A DNA stretch of 38,895 nt from CAZETJ01 sp964514575 (GTDB lineage Bacteria; Patescibacteriota; Saccharimonadia; Saccharimonadales; UBA10212), in NCBI GenBank assembly GCA_964514575.1, contig CAZETJ010000005.1, positions 1 through 38,895 on the forward strand, written 5' to 3'. Under the pieces are notes generated by a model. It had not been told where the DNA came from, searched no databases, and was given only the letters and a program-made list of their open reading frames with translations. Positions 31,771 through 38,230 of the stretch are shown here, one piece after another. Numbering within the stretch: position 1 is the first letter of the stretch; every line of letters begins with the position of its first letter. The translations under genes were made by a program, and so were the position numbers.

Positions 31771-32478
31771 TTAATGCGTGACTAATTGTAGACGATCTAC
31801 CCCTGTTTGTAAAGGGATTTCCTGCCCCGATTTGAGATCAGCTAGAAACTCCAAAATTCCAGGTATTCTGTCCTTTGGAGTAGTACCGGTGAGCGCATAT
31901 CCAGACCCTTCCTCGATACGTCTTCGGGCAACCTCGGGCGCCATCTTTAGCAAAGCCCCTGTAATGAGTTCTGCTGGGATAACTTCTATATGGCCAATGG
32001 CCTGAAGCAATAGTTCTCTTTCTTCTTGTGCGGTCTCTCTGCGATTCAGCAACCCAAACGTCTCTTTTCGGGAGATGTCAGGCTGCGCCAACCCTTTGGC
32101 GGTAATCATAATTTCGGCCGTATTGGAGTCCAGTCTCCTAAATCTCCGGGAATCTCTTCTGGCTTCTCTCATGACCTCCTCGTCTGGAATCGGAACCTCT
32201 ATCTCGTGTTCCTCATGATGGATTTCATGCTGACAGCGCGGAAGCCAAGCTGTTAGAATAAGCAGTTTGCGAAAACCGTAAGCTACGCGCCCATTCCTTT
32301 CATATTCGCCCTCCGTGCTGTGCAAATGATGCTGGGTTAGCTCACACGCCTCTTCTTCGCCTCTGAACCTACAATCCTCGCCAATGCATTCCAATACAGG
32401 TGGTGGTATAACTACGCCCCACTCATTGGTGGGCACCGGCAAATGGCCCGGGTAATGATCTCTTATAGCAATCGCCAT
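31771..32478 (-). CDS. Cys/His-rich hypothetical protein behind a structured leader
   Basis: A 235-aa protein with no recognised family. The N-terminal third holds a potential metal site CIGEDCRFRGEEEACELTQH followed by HLHSTEG, then CQHEIHHEEHEIEVPIP. The C-terminal half is helical with many Arg-Glu pairs (RRETAQEERELLLQ, EVARRRIEE). No signal peptide or membrane segment. The start is the ATG at 32478, with GGGAGG 6 nt upstream; a longer frame to 32499 would run through that Shine-Dalgarno. The gene has a 130-nt leader with a terminator-like hairpin and stops about 60 nt before rpsF, whose promoter lies inside its 3' end. Function unknown; a nucleic-acid or metal-binding role is possible. 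Confidence 0.65.
   Translation of the reverse strand: MAIAIRDHYPGHLPVPTNEWGVVIPPPVLECIGEDCRFRGEEEACELTQHHLHSTEGEYERNGRVAYGFRKLLILTAWLPRCQHEIHHEEHEIEVPIPDEEVMREARRDSRRFRRLDSNTAEIMITAKGLAQPDISRKETFGLLNRRETAQEERELLLQAIGHIEVIPAELITGALLKMAPEVARRRIEEGSGYALTGTTPKDRIPGILEFLADLKSGQEIPLQTGVDRLQLVTH
31785..31813 (-). promoter_or_regulatory. promoter of the rpsF operon
   Basis: The minus strand reads TTTACA (5/6), exactly 17 nt, TACAAT (5/6), inside the 3' end of the upstream gene. The transcript would start near 31778 and carry a leader of about 70 nt. Confidence 0.75.
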
Positions 32479-32608
32479 GATATCCTCCCATCTAAACAAA
32501 AAACCGCGCTCGAAAGCGCGGATGGATAGCCACCACTCTGACTAATGAAGAGATTCTTGTTTAGTCTAGCTGGCACGATGAATTTCCTACCATTTTTGTT
32601 TGACCTCT
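32479..32608 (-). promoter_or_regulatory. structured 5' leader / attenuator of the 31771 gene
   Basis: The predicted transcript runs about 130 nt before the start codon. It contains a 10-codon open frame (32561-32593, MVGNSSCQLD), a terminator-like hairpin with six U residues (32498-32521), and a segment at 32557-32566 that can pair either with 32540-32545 (GACTAA/TTAGTC) or with 32492-32499 (CTAAACAA/TTGTTTAG), next to the Shine-Dalgarno. Mutually exclusive pairings plus a terminator before the gene suggest attenuation or a riboswitch-like control. No known riboswitch class is recognised. Confidence 0.5.
32498..32521 (-). terminator. leader terminator hairpin
   Basis: CCGCGCT and AGCGCGG form a 7-bp stem with a 4-nt loop, followed on the minus strand by six T residues. 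No minus-strand gene ends upstream of it, so it lies in the leader of the 31771 gene or ends a small RNA of about 110 nt. Confidence 0.75.
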
Positions 32609-32614
32609 GCCTAT

Positions 32615-32644
32615 ATCATAAAAAGGTTATGCTAGTTTTGGCAA
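32615..32644 (-). promoter_or_regulatory. promoter of the 31771 gene and its leader
   Basis: The minus strand reads TTGCCA (5/6), 18 nt, TATGAT (5/6). Its -35 box occupies nearly the same bases as the -35 of the divergent GtrA-like gene. Confidence 0.6.
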
Positions 32645-32665
32645 GCGGAAAATATATTTTATGCT
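32638..32665 (+). promoter_or_regulatory. promoter of the GtrA-like gene
   Basis: TTGGCA (5/6), 16 nt, TATGCT (4/6), giving a leader of about 72 nt that ends with AGGAGG. The -35 box overlaps the divergent promoter's -35 at the palindrome-like TTGGCAA. Confidence 0.5.
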
Positions 32666-32744
32666 ACTGTGAGTTTAGGTACTTGCTGGAGTTTCTCGCG
32701 AGGCCTAGGTCTTCTACAAACATCGCTCCCGAGAGGAGGAAGCC

Positions 32745-33338
32745 ATGAGCGCCTACGCTTACGAAGCGCGGACGCTACTCGCAAGCTCCCTCTGGAATCG
32801 GGGGGAGCCACCGTTGTACTGCCTGTGGATCGCCAAAGAGCGCTGGCCGAGAACGTTCGGCTGGTTTTGGCGGATGGTCCACGTACCCGAATGGCAGAAG
32901 AGCGCCTTCCAGAGTAGCACTTTCTGGCTTCTGGCGACGCTCCTCATCTACAAGCTGGTCAGCCGCATGGGACACGGCTGGCAGGTAAACGTCGTTGTCA
33001 GCTTCACGCTGGACTGGGTCGTTTACGGCATCAATCGGCTGTGGATCTGGCGGCAACGCAAGGTCTCCCTGCCCACCAGCGGCTGGCGCAACCTGACGGT
33101 CTGGACGGCTACAACAGGGCTCAACGTCCTGTTGGCGTGGCTGATCATTAGCCGCGTCGGCTTCCTACCCGGCAGAATCCTGCTCGGCTGCTACGGAGTT
33201 GTCGCGAACCCTGTCGTGTTCAAGCTTCGACATGACTTCGTCTTCGCCGAGACCAACATACGAGAGGTCGCAGCTGCTCTGCGACGGCTAGACGCCTACA
33301 AGGCAGCTTCTAGCCGGTTCATGTTCCTGAGGACCTGA
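32745..33338 (+). CDS. GtrA-like membrane protein, GC-rich
   Basis: A 197-aa protein with four hydrophobic segments in two repeats, each ending in the aromatic/basic turn seen in GtrA-family proteins (VVYGINRLWIWRQRK and NPVVFKLRHDFVFAE). GtrA proteins are linked to flipping or transferring lipid-bound sugars. A cytosolic N-terminus of about 60 residues with several Trp residues is unusual. The Shine-Dalgarno AGGAGG lies 5 nt before the ATG, behind a leader of about 72 nt. GC-rich codons and a long GC hairpin downstream match the other GC-rich genes. It stands between two minus-strand genes. Confidence 0.65.
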   Translation: MSAYAYEARTLLASSLWNRGEPPLYCLWIAKERWPRTFGWFWRMVHVPEWQKSAFQSSTFWLLATLLIYKLVSRMGHGWQVNVVVSFTLDWVVYGINRLWIWRQRKVSLPTSGWRNLTVWTATTGLNVLLAWLIISRVGFLPGRILLGCYGVVANPVVFKLRHDFVFAETNIREVAAALRRLDAYKAASSRFMFLRT

Positions 33339-33340
33339 AA

Positions 33341-33380
33341 GGCGGAGCCACGGTGCGCACGATGCGCCCGCGGCTCCGCC
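33341..33380 (+). terminator. GC-rich hairpin terminator of the GtrA-like gene
   Basis: GGCGGAGCC (33341-33349) pairs with GGCTCCGCC (33372-33380), and the interior can extend the stem (CGG, GCGCA with TGCGC, CCG). No immediate U-tract; ATTCAATTTTAT follows. It also lies just past the ftsK stop from the other side. Confidence 0.7.
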
Positions 33381-33403
33381 GCATTCAATTTTATAAATGC
33401 AAT

Positions 33404-35641
33404 TTATTCTTCGTCGGGCATGTCGTCGTAGACATCGCCCTCGGGTTCTTCTTTTGGCGGTTCGGCTACTGGCTCTGGCTCATGCTCAGGCTCATTACTG
33501 AACACGTCCTCGGCGCTAGAGACTAATACTTCTCGCGGCCGATTGGTCCCATCAGAAGGAGCAATTATGCCCCGCTCTTCCATGATATCCATCAAACGCG
33601 AGGCCCGGCCATAGCCAACACGCAGCTTGCGCTGCAATAGGCTTGTGGAGGCTTTGCGGGCGTTAGCAACTACATCCACGGCCTCCTTGAGCATTGGATC
33701 ATCATCGGTCTCGTGGCCGATGCCAGCCACCATACTGCCGCGGCCAGTTAATTGAACGGGTTGGGAGACAACTTCATCATCGTATTGCGGTGGTCGCTGG
33801 CCGCGCAGGAAGTCGCAAACCTTGTTGGTCTCGCCGTCCGAAATTAGGGCGCCTTGGACACGTTTTGGCTTCATATATTCTGGGATGCTAAACAGTAAGT
33901 CGCCGCGGCCCAGCAATTTCTCGGCGCCAGCCTGGTCAATTATGGTGCGGCTATCAATCTGGCTAACAACCGTAAACGATATACGGGCCGGCACGTTGGC
34001 TTTAATCAGACCGGTAATAACATCTACGCTTGGCCGCTGTGTAGCGATTACCAGGTGGATACCAGCAGCGCGGGCTTTTTGGGCTAAGCGCACGATCAAA
34101 GCCTCAACGTCGCGGGCCGCCATCATCATCAAATCGGCCAGCTCATCAATAACGATGATGATGTAGGGCATACCCTCTTCTTCTTTGACAGAGTTATATT
34201 CATTAATATTGCGCTTACCTACTTCAGCAAAGGTCTTAAGTCGCCGCTCCATCTCGGCTACTGCCCATTTCAGAGCGCTGATGCATTTTTCTGGTTCGTG
34301 GATAACGGGGCTAAGTAGGTGCGGAATGTCTTTATATAGGTTCATTTCGACCTGCTTCGGGTCGACCAAGATTAACTTAAGATCGGCCGGGCTGTTGCGG
34401 TAAAGCAGGCTAGTCAACAGAGTGTTGATCATGACGCTTTTACCGGAGCCAGTCTGTCCAGCGATTAGTAGGTGAGGCATGCGTTCCAGGTCGCCGACTA
34501 CCGGCATACCGACAATATCCTTGCCCAGCACAAAGCCTAGCGGGCTCTTTTGTTCTGTCCACTCCGGACTGGAAATCAAACTATGAATTGTAACCGTAGC
34601 GGCTCGAACATTCGGTACCTCAATACCAACGGCCCGCTTGCCAGGAATTGGAGCTTCCATGCGGATGGAGCTAGCGGCCAGATCAAGCGCCAAGTTGTTC
34701 TCCAGAGCAGTTAGCCGGCTAAGTTTGACACCGGTTGGCGGTTTAAGCGTGTATTGGGTAACGCGCGGGCCAACGTTAGCGCCTTCAACGTCAACATCGA
34801 TATTAAAATTACCGAACGTATCCTTAATAATTTCGGCATTTTGTTTCACGTCGCCAGCGTCGGCTTTATCTTGCTTGGCGTCGAGAAGGTCCAGCGGCGG
34901 GAACTGCCAATCTGGGTCCGAAGCTGTTGTCAGCGCGGCGTGATCCTGGGTAGGTGCTAACTTTTCAGCTGTGTTACGCAGCGAAGACATGCGAGCCTGC
35001 GCGGCGTGGTGCTCCACTGGTACGCCCTCGTGCAACTGAAAATCTGGATTCATTTTGGCCTTCAAGCCCGCTAAGTCTTCTTCGCCCTCTTTAGGTTCTC
35101 GCCTTAATATTTCCAGCAATCTCAGCAGGTTTTGCGGCTCGATAGAAAAAGTAAATAAGATCGCGAAAGATGACAGCACAAAGAAGATTAGCGAAGCCAA
35201 GAATTTGCCTAGCGCGCCGACCAAAGCGTCGCCGACGACCTTGCCAACACTGCCGCCGTGGCCGCCGATCCAGGTAGTGGCGCCCGCAGGATGATGAATA
35301 AACGCTGTGTGCAGCCAAGCTCCTAAAAAGATAGTGAAGCCAACCGCACCGGCCAGTTTTGATATTGGAATGCGCCGATCCTCGCTAACAAACTTCAGCG
35401 AACCTAAATAAAACAGCGCGAATGGCAAAAAGTAGGTGGCATAGCCAAAGGCCCACCAGGCACCGTGCCAAAAATCATGCGGGATCGGCGCTGAAATGAC
35501 TGCGCCGAAGGCTAAAACTATACCGGCAATTATCAAAACTACAGCGTACAGGCTGCGCCAGAATGCGGTATGGTCCTTGCGGCGCTCAATTGCCTGTTTA
35601 CGCCGATCGGCGGCGGGATTTTTCTTTTTAGGCCTAGCCAT
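33404..35641 (-). CDS. ftsK: DNA translocase FtsK/SpoIIIE
   Basis: A 745-aa septal DNA pump coupling chromosome segregation to division; XerD at 7311 is a natural partner. Four transmembrane helices (roughly residues 30-190) are followed by a short linker, the alpha/beta motor with AGQTGSGKSVMINTLL (Walker A), LILVDPKQVEMNLY, IIIVIDELADLMM (Walker B) and VIATQRPSVDVITGLIKANVP, and a C-terminal gamma winged-helix region (LLQRKLRVGYGRASRLMDIMEERGII). An acidic tail ends the protein. The ATG at 35641 (MARPKKKNP) is preferred over one three codons upstream because TATAAT ends 8 nt before it, predicting a leaderless mRNA. Confidence 0.96.
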   Translation of the reverse strand: MARPKKKNPAADRRKQAIERRKDHTAFWRSLYAVVLIIAGIVLAFGAVISAPIPHDFWHGAWWAFGYATYFLPFALFYLGSLKFVSEDRRIPISKLAGAVGFTIFLGAWLHTAFIHHPAGATTWIGGHGGSVGKVVGDALVGALGKFLASLIFFVLSSFAILFTFSIEPQNLLRLLEILRREPKEGEEDLAGLKAKMNPDFQLHEGVPVEHHAAQARMSSLRNTAEKLAPTQDHAALTTASDPDWQFPPLDLLDAKQDKADAGDVKQNAEIIKDTFGNFNIDVDVEGANVGPRVTQYTLKPPTGVKLSRLTALENNLALDLAASSIRMEAPIPGKRAVGIEVPNVRAATVTIHSLISSPEWTEQKSPLGFVLGKDIVGMPVVGDLERMPHLLIAGQTGSGKSVMINTLLTSLLYRNSPADLKLILVDPKQVEMNLYKDIPHLLSPVIHEPEKCISALKWAVAEMERRLKTFAEVGKRNINEYNSVKEEEGMPYIIIVIDELADLMMMAARDVEALIVRLAQKARAAGIHLVIATQRPSVDVITGLIKANVPARISFTVVSQIDSRTIIDQAGAEKLLGRGDLLFSIPEYMKPKRVQGALISDGETNKVCDFLRGQRPPQYDDEVVSQPVQLTGRGSMVAGIGHETDDDPMLKEAVDVVANARKASTSLLQRKLRVGYGRASRLMDIMEERGIIAPSDGTNRPREVLVSSAEDVFSNEPEHEPEPVAEPPKEEPEGDVYDDMPDEE

Positions 35642-35649
35642 CAGAGTCA

Positions 35650-35655
35650 ATTATA
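35650..35655 (-). promoter_or_regulatory. consensus -10 of ftsK (leaderless)
   Basis: Minus-strand TATAAT (6/6) ends 8 nt before the ftsK ATG. No -35 or Shine-Dalgarno sequence. Confidence 0.6.
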
Positions 35656-35736
35656 TCCTGTTTAAGCTTAGCCGCACAGATAAGCACAGTGTTGTAATTA
35701 TAACACGTTTATGCTCTGACTGCCAAATTTGCAAAG

Positions 35737-36018
35737 CTACTCGTTAGAAGCTGCCTCGAAAGCCATCTGGTCATACATTTCTTGTTTTTCGGGGTGAAGA
35801 ACAGAATCCCACTTATCCATGGAGACTGTTGTATGCCTCTTTCCTAAAGTCATCACCATCACTTCGTGCAGTCGTCGAACTTTCTCGTTGGTCTCTATCA
35901 AAAACTGCCTTAGTTGTGCCTCATCCATGGCTTCGATAACCTCGGGCGGCACCTCCCAATCGACTTGTTTTTTCTTAATTTCGATCTCTTCCTGAGCCGG
36001 GGATTCTATTTCGTTCAT
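35737..36018 (-). CDS. small acidic hypothetical protein
   Basis: A 93-aa soluble, mainly helical protein, rich in Glu and Met, with EVIEAMDEAQLRQFLIETNE and a C-terminal DKWDSVLHPEKQEMYDQ. No family recognised. It has its own TTGATT-17-TAATAT promoter and an AAGGA Shine-Dalgarno about 9 nt before the ATG. It is the first gene past the outermost RNase J end repeat (36091-36119). Confidence 0.65.
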   Translation of the reverse strand: MNEIESPAQEEIEIKKKQVDWEVPPEVIEAMDEAQLRQFLIETNEKVRRLHEVMVMTLGKRHTTVSMDKWDSVLHPEKQEMYDQMAFEAASNE

Positions 36019-36046
36019 TTTTTATTTCCTTTTTATGGATAGAAGT

Positions 36047-36075
36047 ATATTACCATAACCGTGCTAAAAAATCAA
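36047..36075 (-). promoter_or_regulatory. promoter of the 35737 gene
   Basis: The minus strand reads TTGATT (4/6), 17 nt, TAATAT (4/6). It starts within 16 nt of the repeat R3, so the repeat marks the boundary of this transcription unit. Confidence 0.5.
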
Positions 36076-36090
36076 TCCTCTGTGTGGGTC

Positions 36091-36119
36091 TAGTCGACTC
36101 GGGCGTCTTGGTTGAGCAA
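36091..36119 (-). repeat. RNase J 3'-end repeat R3 (outermost copy)
   Basis: Minus strand encodes L-L-N-Q-D-A-R-V-D-stop, the exact C-terminus of the RNase J gene. It shares 20 identical bases with 38241-38260, and the remaining differences before the stop are synonymous (CGA GTC GAC TAG against CGC GTA GAT TAA). It shares 19 identical bases with R2 (37578-37596). It lies 7 nt after the stop of the 36127 gene. Confidence 0.85.
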
Positions 36120-36126
36120 GTCGTGG

Positions 36127-37536
36127 CTATGGATTAGTGTTCGCAGATGCTTGACCGTTAGCGTCATAGCAGACGTCAACCATCGAGCTAGGGATCTTGT
36201 ACTGGTTTACGATTGTACAGTCCAAGCTCATTTGGGTTGCTGCAACCTGAGTCCATGCGTCATTAGCCTTAACGTAGTAATAAACCGCTCCCTCACCGCA
36301 ACCTTCCACTACAGAGGCATACCCATCCCGAACAACGGCGTTGATGGTGAAGTTCTCTTCAATGCCTGGAGGCCCGCCCGAACTGGTGCATTGAGCGTCT
36401 TGCTTAGTAAATGCTCCTTTTATGAACGTTTGAAAATCGGCCGGCGCAGAACTTAAATTAGAGATCCTTTCATATGGCTGTTCTTTTTGCTGAGCGCTTT
36501 TAGTCAAAGAAGCTAGTAGGCTGTTACTAAGAATTCCGACCGGCTCACTGAAATGGCTGATTGTCGCTATAGTTTTACCTGTCTTAAGATCCAATATCGT
36601 GCCAGCGCCACTGTCTGCGACTAAAATTTTCGAACTATCAACATATCCGACCCAGTCACCACTGCTACTAATCTGAGCTCTAACAGTTTGGGGCGCTTTG
36701 CCAGCCAGCATATCGGTAATAGTCTCATAGGCTACTTCTGATGAAGCCCCATTTGTGCCATGAATGGTTCCGTAGACAAATATGGTGTCGTAATTGGCGT
36801 CGTAACTAAACCCAAGAATATCTATTAATTGTCCGAAGTTGCCAGCCAGTTGTTTATTTGAACCATCAGCAGCCATCAAATATGGGTACCAGCTGGTCTT
36901 GCCATCGAAGTAGCCGTAAAGTATATGACCATCCTTTGTCTCGTAGGGAGTTGAGTTGAAGCCGCTATCAGTGAGCTTATCTAACTTTTGTGTACTAAAC
37001 GTATAACGATATATCTGTCGGTCATTATCAGAACCATCCCCTTCCAATAAGATTGATTTGCTACCCCGTGACCACGAAGGATAGCTAACGTCTAGATTAG
37101 TGTTTAGATTGACCTGCTCTGAAGTTTTAAGCTTATTGTCCAGTAGCCAAATGCCATTGGCGGTAACGCCCCACGTCAAAAATTTTGTGCTATCAGGCGA
37201 TAGCGCCAAATTTCCTATATCGTTGCCGGCGATCTTCGGCAGATCATAACGTGTCTCATCAGTCCCGCCAGTATTAAGGCAGTCCAAGTGAGCTAATCGG
37301 ACATAACAGATACTGTTGCCGCTAATTCGCGCCGTTGAAGTCTGGCTAGGCTTTGGGTTGCGATCCCATACAAAAACCCACAAAAGAAGCGCCGCGGCCA
37401 TCGGTAAGAATAGAGCTGTAGGGATTATGAACTTTCGTTGGCGCCACTTTCTTTTTTGCGTAGGCATTGGCGCCATTTGTAAATTTCCAAGCTGTGTATC
37501 TGGTTGAGCTTCGGGAGCGATAGGCTCATTTTCCAT
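36127..37536 (-). CDS. membrane-anchored beta-propeller-like protein (cargo gene B)
   Basis: A 469-aa protein with a cytosolic Pro/Gln-rich N-terminus (about 1-30), one transmembrane helix (about 35-57) and a large extracytoplasmic domain. That domain contains TolB/PD40-like beta-propeller blades: LALSPDSTKFLTWG, SYPSWSRGSKSILLEGDG, DRQIYRYTFSTQKLDKLTDS and DGHILYGYFDGK. Cys pairs lie near the C-terminus. It probably binds a surface ligand or partner; function unknown. It sits between two copies of the RNase J 3' end (R2 and R3), so it looks like cargo of an integration event. No strong promoter is seen directly upstream. Confidence 0.7.
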   Translation of the reverse strand: MENEPIAPEAQPDTQLGNLQMAPMPTQKRKWRQRKFIIPTALFLPMAAALLLWVFVWDRNPKPSQTSTARISGNSICYVRLAHLDCLNTGGTDETRYDLPKIAGNDIGNLALSPDSTKFLTWGVTANGIWLLDNKLKTSEQVNLNTNLDVSYPSWSRGSKSILLEGDGSDNDRQIYRYTFSTQKLDKLTDSGFNSTPYETKDGHILYGYFDGKTSWYPYLMAADGSNKQLAGNFGQLIDILGFSYDANYDTIFVYGTIHGTNGASSEVAYETITDMLAGKAPQTVRAQISSSGDWVGYVDSSKILVADSGAGTILDLKTGKTIATISHFSEPVGILSNSLLASLTKSAQQKEQPYERISNLSSAPADFQTFIKGAFTKQDAQCTSSGGPPGIEENFTINAVVRDGYASVVEGCGEGAVYYYVKANDAWTQVAATQMSLDCTIVNQYKIPSSMVDVCYDANGQASANTNP

Positions 37537-37577
37537 ATTTGGCTTCAGTATTTCATAAAGCTAATGTTTTGGAAAGT

Positions 37578-37596
37578 TAGTCGACTCGGGCGTCTT
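37578..37596 (-). repeat. RNase J 3'-end repeat R2 (middle copy)
   Basis: Minus strand AAGACGCCCGAGTCGACTA is identical over 19 bases to R3 and reads K-D-A-R-V-D-stop in the RNase J frame. It begins a few bases after the stop codon of the 37602 gene. The homology to RNase J upstream of it is lost. Confidence 0.8.
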
Positions 37597-37601
37597 TGTA
37601 T

Positions 37602-38225
37602 TTATTCGAACTGTATTGAGCCTTCCGCTGAGTCAAAGTCATACCCTATACTGGCTAGAAGTTGCCAACCGTCAGGAGTTTCTGCGGCACCACGACAATA
37701 TATAGGCGTATCCCACGCAATGCTTTTATATCGTCCCTTTATAGATACCGCTAAGCCGTCTAGTGAAATAGCTTCTGGCACCACAACTGCTCCCCACCGA
37801 ACCTTCAGGCCCTCTTTCCTATCTTGGAAGTACCATCGGTCCCCAAATGACCTATCCTCTGCCTCGCGTCGATCTTTCATAGCCTGCTGTCCTGAAATTC
37901 CAGTTGAAGTTTCACCAGATTGCACTACCCAGATTTCATCGTTGGCTTGATCTAATATGGCTCTGGTTTCCAGATCATCAGCCGCTTCTTCTGTCAGATA
38001 CTCACGGGCCAGTCCAAAAGTAAAGTCCCTGTACCAAGGCTTCAGATTAAGATTAACTGCTCTGTGAAGACTCTCTTCATACTCTACACGCAGTTCTTCA
38101 GGAGAGGTTCGCAAAAGGTCTGCTCCCTCGGGCAAAAAAGAGGCTTTGATTCGCAAAGACTCGATATCGGCGGTTGTATCCGTAATAGAATATTCTTCGC
38201 CAGGTTCGACATTGATTGATAGCAT
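37602..38225 (-). CDS. hypothetical protein (cargo gene A)
   Basis: A 207-aa soluble acidic protein, no signal peptide, no family recognised. Features: an N-terminal strand MLSINVEPGEEYSITD, a central charged helical region (SPEELRVEYEESLHRAV, MKDRREAEDRSFGDRWYF) and a C-terminal beta-rich part with GRYKSIAWDTP and GWQLLASIGYDF. It starts 5 nt after the RNase J stop with no Shine-Dalgarno, so it is read on the same transcript, and it is followed directly by the R2 repeat. It is therefore bounded on both sides by RNase J end sequence, as expected for inserted cargo. Confidence 0.65.
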   Translation of the reverse strand: MLSINVEPGEEYSITDTTADIESLRIKASFLPEGADLLRTSPEELRVEYEESLHRAVNLNLKPWYRDFTFGLAREYLTEEAADDLETRAILDQANDEIWVVQSGETSTGISGQQAMKDRREAEDRSFGDRWYFQDRKEGLKVRWGAVVVPEAISLDGLAVSIKGRYKSIAWDTPIYCRGAAETPDGWQLLASIGYDFDSAEGSIQFE

Positions 38226-38230
38226 TCGTT

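Noticed and set aside
31709..31783. S6:S18 autoregulatory RNA motif in the rpsF leader.
   Set aside because: The leader has suitable length, but I could not fit the conserved bulged-stem motif with confidence; left as a possibility in the rpsF entry.
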